Assembly: GCA_022225965.2 (NCBI GenBank)
Contig: JAKJXP020000137.1
Span: 1 to 64,000 of the forward strand
Length of the DNA: 64,000 nucleotides
Direction: 5' to 3'
Origin: Diatrype stigma
Lineage: Eukaryota > Ascomycota > Sordariomycetes > Xylariales > Diatrypaceae
This document shows, piece by piece, positions 56,900 to 64,000 of this stretch. Position numbers and translations under genes: made by a program. The notes under the pieces are model-generated. The model ran no database searches and had not been told where the DNA came from. It saw nothing but the letters and a program-made list of their open reading frames with translations. The first letter of the stretch is position 1; every line of letters begins with the position of its first letter.

Positions 56900-59335
56900 G
56901 TTTTTCGAAAAGCTAATCTAAAACGGCGATCCGATTGTAATAAGGAATAAAGCAAAAAAATAATAACGTTTTTTTTTAATAAAAAGTTTTTTTTATTAAA
57001 TCTTATTTATTTAACTTAAAAAACATATCGTTCGACTATTAAAAACTTCTTTTTTCTTTTCGTATAATTCTTTCTTTTAAATAACCAGAATTAATTAAAA
57101 AACGCGTTATAAATTCGTTAAACGTAAATTTAACTGATTCGCTTATTATTAACGTATTAAATTCGGAACTTTCCGAAATTCCTAATTAATAACGTTCGTA
57201 ATAATAATTCCAATCTTATTAGGAATCCAGTCTTAATAAAGCTGGTAATTCGAATAACGATTTGTTTAATAAGTTTACGATTTCTTTCGAAAAAATCGTA
57301 TCGGAAACTACAAATTTATAAAAAAAACTGCACTAATTCGTTCGATATACCGGAAATAATGAAAAGAAATTATATAACTTTAAAACGTTTTTTAAGAAAT
57401 AAATTAAAAACTTTACCCGCAAAAGGCAATTAATAAATATCATTTCGCTTTTAAAAATCCAAAAAGCATTCGTAAGTTAAGACTTAATTATAATTAATAC
57501 TAATCCAAATACCAAACTAATCCTTAAATCTTTTAATATTCGTATTATTTGCTACGAAATGCAGTCTTTTATTAAAAAGCTACCGTTTAGCAATTTCGAA
57601 CCTTATAAAAATCTTTCGAATAATAATATTATTATCGCAAAAATATGCAATACGGAATAATTATAAAAAACTTTTAAACAAAACTGGCTAACATTTAAAA
57701 AAAAAGCTCTTACGATAATAACCTTCTTTATTTAATTATTACGTAACTAAAACGATATTTATAAAAACGTTATCGAAATAACCAGCAACGAAAATAATAA
57801 GGATTACATTTACCTGCTTATTATATTTCTTTTTCGTAGCTATATAAGAAACATTAATAAATTTTTACGTATAATTTTAAGCCTTTATATATTCGCTAAC
57901 GGTATTTCTTGTTATATTATTAATACATTATTTAACTTAAGTATTATATTTTTATATATTACCTTAAACAATAAGTTTTCCGAAATGGCCAAGCAAGTTA
58001 AAAAAAATATTAAACGTATAATCCACGATTTTACCGGCGTAATCGTTTACGATAACTTTAATTTCTTAAACAAAATACGAAAGCTTATAAAAAATAAATA
58101 AGCACAAATAATTAATTTTACGACTTTTTGTTTAATTAGCTGCCCCGAATTCCAAGGTTCCTTTTTTCAGAAATCCTTAAATCTTAAGCAGCCCTTTATT
58201 CGCAGCATAATTTTGAAATATTTATTTTTTCGTCCTTTATCTTTTAATAAAACGTCCAAATATTTTGTTAAATTTTCGATTATAAAATTAATTTTCCTTA
58301 ATAATAAAAACAAGCTTTCCAAATTTCTTGCCGTTTAATGCATTAATTATAAGGAAAACCCGTATTTTTAGGTTAAAGCCATTTTCGAAAATAAAGGCAT
58401 AGTTGAAAATATTTACAAGCTTTACGAAAAACTTTAAAAGCGCCGGCTCGAATTTAAGAATTTCGAAAATCGATTAACCTATAAATTATTTACTTATTAA
58501 TTAATAATCATTTATTAATTTATACGTTACAGTAATATATAATAATCAAAAAACAACCTTTTTTATCCGTTATATCAAATAATTGCAACTAAAAATTAAT
58601 AATCCTTAAGAACGAAAAAAATAAATGCTTCTTATTTTCGTTCTTTTTTACGTCGAACTTAATTACATCGAAATGTTATTCCGTAATTTTTGGGATGCAG
58701 GAAAAAAAAAAACAACGCCATTATTAAGGCGGACGTCGATTTTTTCTAGCGAAAAAAACACATCAATAAAAAGAATCTTAAATATTACCAAACCGTTTTT
58801 TTTTCTATTTATGGATTTACTGCCAAAATCTTTACTTTCGTAATTAACGGTTTATATATCCGAAACGTTTTCGCTAATAACTAAATTACCATCGAAGGTA
58901 TTAAAAAAACCATTATTACTTATAAAAAACATTTCGATGGCATTTTCGAAAAAACCTAATTAAAGGTTTTTACGAAAAAAAATTAAACTAATAGGTATTC
59001 CGGTATTAATAACAACCATATCGATCTCGAATTTCGCAATTAATGCCGATTAATATAATATATCGAAATATTCCTAACGATTTACGAAACCGTTCGTTAA
59101 GGAAACTTTAAATTATTTCGCAACATTATTTCTTAGCTTCCTATTATATTTTAGAAAGAAAAATCATTTAATTACGACCCGGAAATGTTATATTTCGCTT
59201 GGCTTTTACATTCCGACGTCTGCCATAATAAAGCCATTCGTAATGCTATTTTTAAAGGAAAATTAATTCGTTATATTACGACCGAAAACAAATATAAAGC
59301 CATTTATTACGGTACCAAATAAATAGCCACCGGCC
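56900..59335 (+). pseudogene. RIP-decayed gene resembling the transposon-associated DUF6589 family
   Basis: Plus-strand translation with stops read as former Gln shows protein-like text throughout. IVYDNFNFLNKIRKLIKNK near 58,035-58,100, followed by INFTTFCLISCPEFQG, resembles the conserved YDN(F/I)N region of DUF6589 proteins. A stretch near 59,060-59,320 (ETVR*GNFKLF, then YDPEMLYFAWLLHSDVCHN) resembles their C-terminal part. DUF6589 proteins occur in fungi in many mobile, degraded copies. The assignment rests on motif memory only. An in-frame piece at 58625-58843 is low complexity. Confidence 0.4.
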
Positions 59336-62300
59336 CGGCTCCATATCGCTATATATAAGGGGACGTTTCGTTCCTTCTAGCTTAGATCTTTCCTTTTCTT
59401 TTCGTGCAATAATAATTATATCTTTTCGATTTTATACTTACTTATAGCCGTAATAATTTGTTACATTTATTTTTTTTTATAGGTTTAATTCAACTGTAAG
59501 CCTTAAAAGCCGGACGACAAGCTATAAGCGCCAAAGAATCGCGATGGCCTTATACCTAAATTAATCCCTTTTTATTACCGTTACGGCTATTCTTTAAAAA
59601 TTCGAATATTTAGCCCTTATTGTTTAATACCTTTAAAGGGATTTCCAATCGATTCTGGATTTAATTATTATTAACCTAACGGTTAATTTCTTTTGGTATG
59701 CCATTTTAAACGAGGTAAAATAATGCCTTAAAACGCTTATTTAGGAAAACGAAGAATTTTACCGTTAATTTGACGCAGCAATAAAGAAAAACGATTTCGA
59801 AACGATTCCGCAAATTTAGTAATAATAATCCCCATTTTTATATATTTCCTAGCTAAATCGTTTTGCCAATTAAATATCCTTTTCGATTTTGAACCCTTTT
59901 TTAAATGCCATTCAATTAAGATTCCCTTTTTATTAGTTTTATTATTAACTTATTCCGATAATTAATTAAACGTAAATTATTTGTTATATAAAATGCCTTA
60001 ATGCTAAACCGGTAATAAAATTTAAAGGCAGCGATTTATTAAAATTTAAGGAATTAAGCAATAACGATTTCGAAATACAAAAGAAATACGTTAATTAAAG
60101 ATTTTAAGTTTATTTAAAACTGGTTTTCGATCGTTACGTATATATAACGGAAATGAACCGAATTATATATATAGCTTAATATTTAAATAATAAGGCATAT
60201 ATTTACGTTAAAAAACGGATCGATATAATTATTAAACATTTTAACGATTCCTAATAATGGCCGAAAAAATGGCGAAATTATACCGACGTAATTACGTTTT
60301 TAAATACCTTATATATCGTTAAGAATATCCGAATAATAGCTTACAAAAGCTTTATAACTTTTTAATAAGGCAATAAATTCTTTAAAAAATTTATAGGCTT
60401 ATTCGTTAAATATGCGAATTAAAACCAGCAATTTAACGCCATTTACGTCGTAACATTATAAACCAAAATCAATAAAACTTTATAAAACGCATTCGTTTCG
60501 GTAATAAATCGGCCAATAAACGACAATGCCGTAAGATGGATTAATTTATATCGAAACCTATTTAATAATCTAAAAAACAAAGCCTTTATTAAAAAATAAT
60601 AATAACCCTTCCGATTAGCGTATATATTTATATTTCCATTAGCCTTTATATTAAAATTTATATAACTTGACGCGGCCAAAACGATACGGTTTCGTAAGCT
60701 TTTTTCGTAAAAAAAAATCCGGCGTTTTAACGGTTATTTATGCCTGTATTATAAAGAAGTGGATTATTTTTATAAGGATTGCTCCGAAAAAAACCGAAAA
60801 AAGAATAACGGATCGCCGGAAAAAGCTTAGCTTTTAGCAAAGGTCGCAATTAAAGGCCTTTTTTAAAACATTTCGAAGCCATAAAAAATGAATTATATAT
60901 ACGTTTAATAAGTCCTAATATATTATTTTCCTTTTTTATTGAAATATTTCGTTTTAACGATAAACCAATTTCATTTTATCTTATAATTAATAATAAATGT
61001 TTATTATATAATTTTATTAATAATAATTTCGCGCATAATATTTATTTGTTTAGCTTTAATTTATTCGTTTTTAAAGTATTTTGTTTTATAAACGGTATCG
61101 TAATAAGAATAATTTTTAAATATAATATCGTAAATTATTAATTAGGATTTATTAAAAAATAAGTCCTTTTATACCGATAACGCTTAAACGGCCTTAACGT
61201 TATATTGGATTTTTCTTAGCTTTAACGTTATAATTCCAGCATTAATTAAAATTATAAAATATTTGCTATTAATGGCAAAACATTTTTAAACTTAAATTCT
61301 TTCAGTTTTTTTCCGATTTTAATTTAATACTAAAACCTGGCTTAAAACCGAAATTAAATTAAGAATTACGCCTAAAACCAAATCAAAACCAGGAACCATA
61401 TCCAAAACCGGATTTAAATTATAAATTAAGCCGTAAATCGATTCCGAATTCCAATATCCGAAACCCTTAAATCCGAAAAAATACCCGTAACTTTTAAACC
61501 GGTTTCGAATTATGCTTAAGTCGATATTAATTTCGTCGATATCCGGTTTTTTCGTATTACGAATTTCTTTATATTTTGCCGCATAAACGGCGTATTAATA
61601 AATAATATGTTATTCCAATAATTTATCGCCATAACGGATATATTCCGTTTTTTAATCGTAATCGATTTAAAAGCTTAAGCGTTAATCGAAAATATTATAA
61701 ATCAAATATTTAATATTTTTTTTCGAAATATTTTAATACAGGATAATACCTTAAATCCGGACGTAATATCGAAACGATTACGAAATTTTTACGATTAAAT
61801 AACGGAAATATCGTAGCTACGACGAATTTTAAACGAAAACATTTAGAAATACTTAAATGAAAAACTTTCGGTTACGATAAAAAAAATCTTAAAAAAACTT
61901 TTTCCAAAGTATTACGATTTAGTTAAAACCTTTTTTTATACGAAACCGAAACGTTATTTTTTTATTGCTTATATAATTATAAAATAAAATTGCTTTTTAA
62001 TTAAATTCTTTCGTATAACCGATTCCGTTCGATATTTTTTAAAGAATTATTAATAATTAAAAAATATATTAACGACTATTTCGAAAAAGGATTTATCCGG
62101 ACCAGTACTTTTTTTATAGCGGTACCGATTTTGCTTACGAAAAAACCTAAAAGCGAAATCCGCATTTACGTAAATTATAAAGAATTTAATAACGTTATCG
62201 TTAAAAATAAATATTTTATTCCGTTAATCCGAAAACCTTTAAATAACCTTTATTAAGCGAAAATTTATATTAAACTCGACATTATTACGGCGTTTAATCG

Positions 62301-64000
62301 ATTCCGAATCGCCTTCGAAAATAAATGGAAAATAGCGTTTATTATAAAATTTGGCCTTTTTAAATGCCAAATAATTAATTTCGGCATAACCGACGTTCCG
62401 AATTCGTTTTAATATTATATTAACGACATTTTATTTAATTTATTAAATCGATATATTATAATATACCTAAACGATATTTTAATATATAACAAATTTTTAA
62501 AAAAATATCGATAATACGTTTAAAAAGTTTTTATTCGTTTAATAAACGTTAGTTTTACGATAAATATCCGGAAATATAAATTTAACGTAACGAAAACGAA
62601 ATATTTAAGACTTATTATATTAATAAACGGCATTTAAATAAATTTAAAAAAAATCGAATTAATTAAAAACTAAAAGCCGCTTAAAAGGTTACGTAAATTA
62701 TAACGATTTCTGGATTTTGCGAATTTTTATTGTCGCTTTATTAAAGGCTTTTTAATTTTAGCCCGTTTTTTAATGGCTTTAATAAATAAAAAAAATAACC
62801 AAAATACTTCTTAAACGCCGTAATAGCGGCGTTTTAACGATTAAAAAACGCTTTTTGCGACGCATTTATATTTATATATTACAACTTTAAACGCCGTATT
62901 ATCTTAAAAGCAAACGTTTTCGATTAAGCATTAAAAGGGGTTTTTTTATAATACGATTTACGAAAGGATTTATGTTTTATCGCTTTTTTTTCGGCAAAGC
63001 ATAGCCCGACGGAATGCAATTACGAAATTTATAACAAAAAACTTTTCGTTATAATTAAAGCGTTTAAAAAATGGCGCTCCGAATTATAAAGCACCAAAAA
63101 ACCGATCGAAATAATTACGAACCATAAAAATTTATAACATTTTATTATTACAAAATTATTAAATTAACGCTAAGTCCGGTAATTAAAATTCCTTAATAAC
63201 TTTAAATTCCAAATTATTTATAAACCCGATAATAAAACGACCGTTTCAAATATATTTTCTTAATTTTCCGGCAATAAGCTAGCGAATTATTACGACTTTA
63301 AAAACGAAAAAATAACTTATCGATACCGCATTTTATTATTTTTAAATTGCTGAATATCTTTATAATTTTCCGCCTTAAACGTTAATAAATTAATCGATAC
63401 TTTAATTAATAAAGCCTATAACGCGTCGTTTTTAATATAAAACTTTCTTTAAGCTATAACGAATTCTTAATATAAAAAGTTTAGCCAAAAAATTAAAAAA
63501 CAAATAAAAATTACCAAAGCCGATTACGTAACGATTTAAAAACGAATTTATATTAAAAATAAACTGTTTATACCCTCGAACGAAACCTTTTGCTTATAAA
63601 TTCTTTACCGAACTTATAGCTTTATATTAAAAGGCCACCTAAAACGAATAAAAATATATAACCTTTTTTGCCGTACTTATTTCTGGCCGAAACTCTTTCG
63701 AAATGTAACCGTTTTCGTTTAAGCCTATTATTTTTATAAGCGAATTAAAAATTTCCGCAACTTAATTATTGAATTTCTTAATTCCTTGCCGGTTTCGTTT
63801 CGCCTTTGGTTCGATATTTTTATTAATTACATAAAACCATTTTTCCCTTATATCCGTAACGGCATTATATACGAATACGTTTTAGTCGTAATCGATAAAT
63901 TAACGAAAATGCATTATTATGTATCCGTTTTTAATACAAAAGCTAAAACTTTCGAAAACGCTTTCGTAATGCAAATTTATAAATTCCATAAAACCCTTAA
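59336..64000 (+). mobile_element. Ty3/Gypsy retrotransposon, RIP-decayed, truncated by window end
   Basis: A promoter-like start (CGCTATATATAAGGGGACG near 59,350, possibly LTR) is followed by Gag-like text and a decayed CCHC knuckle (60741-60782). A reverse transcriptase at about 62,040-62,560 has YLND in place of YxDD at 62464-62475 and an earlier FIRTSTFFIAVPILLTKKP segment. RNase H text ([21 protein letters not shown] near 63,015-63,075) and an integrase region (YEYVLVVIDKLTKMHYYV near 63,870-63,925) follow, and the element runs off the right edge. A different subgroup from the 27-kb copy is likely, because the motifs differ in detail. It is inactive. Confidence 0.85.
60741..60782 (+). other. 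Decayed Gag zinc knuckle of the right-hand Gypsy element
   Basis: Codons read C-LY-Y-KEVD-Y-FYKD-C. The spacing is C-x2-C-x4-H-x4-C with the second Cys and the His changed to Tyr, each by one transition of the type RIP produces. Confidence 0.75.

Overview
The window is a chromosome end of a filamentous ascomycete (Pezizomycotina, most likely a Sordariomycete). It opens on 19 perfect CCCTAA telomere repeats and then alternates between very AT-rich, gene-dead blocks that look destroyed by repeat-induced point mutation (RIP) and blocks of normal base composition that carry short-intron fungal genes. Splice sites follow the fungal pattern (GTAAGT/GTACGT-type donors, CTRAY-type branch sites, YAG acceptors).

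Layout. 1-114: telomere. 115-22,380: AT-rich subtelomere with coding-type repeat arrays of exact 138-bp and 108-bp period (2.6-4.37 kb), arrays of about 160 bp and 120 bp (7.1-9.65 kb), three blocks of a telomere-linked satellite built on GGTTAACC/CGCGTATTAAT (10.1-10.7, 11.1-12.25, 18.5-19.13 kb), a Ty3/Gypsy ruin (12.3-15.6 kb) and a 262-bp inverted repeat pair (17.98 and 21.10 kb). 22.4-27.0 kb: gene island with a tiny two-exon metallothionein-like gene and a UFD1-domain zinc-finger gene. 27,433-34,499: a complete but dead Ty3/Gypsy retrotransposon with LTRs, CTTAA target duplications, polypurine tract and a tRNA-like segment. 34.8-56.8 kb: main gene island. 56.85-64.0 kb: AT-rich again, with a DUF6589-like remnant and a further Ty3/Gypsy element that runs off the window.

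Genes called with confidence: UFD1-like zinc-finger protein (-), F-box/zinc-ribbon protein (+, five exons including a 7-nt microexon), actin-related protein Arp6 of the SWR1 complex (-, two exons), a secreted stand-alone CDH-type cytochrome-domain protein (-, three exons), an ARA2-like aldo/keto reductase (-), a secreted aldose 1-epimerase (+, five exons) and a DUF3632-family protein (-, two exons). They do not form an obvious pathway or cluster. Three of them could touch carbohydrate oxidation and interconversion (CDH-type cytochrome, D-arabinose dehydrogenase-like reductase, sugar mutarotase), but they are spaced by kilobases, so a shared role is only a suggestion.

No intact mobile-element gene was seen: each recognisable reverse transcriptase has lost its YxDD aspartates or carries many stops. 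The points most worth following are the RIP-killed repeat-protein gene near the telomere, the palindromic telomere-linked satellite, the 25-residue metallothionein, and the Pol III-type boxes inside the retrotransposon. Intron positions, repeat periods and family assignments were read by eye without any search.
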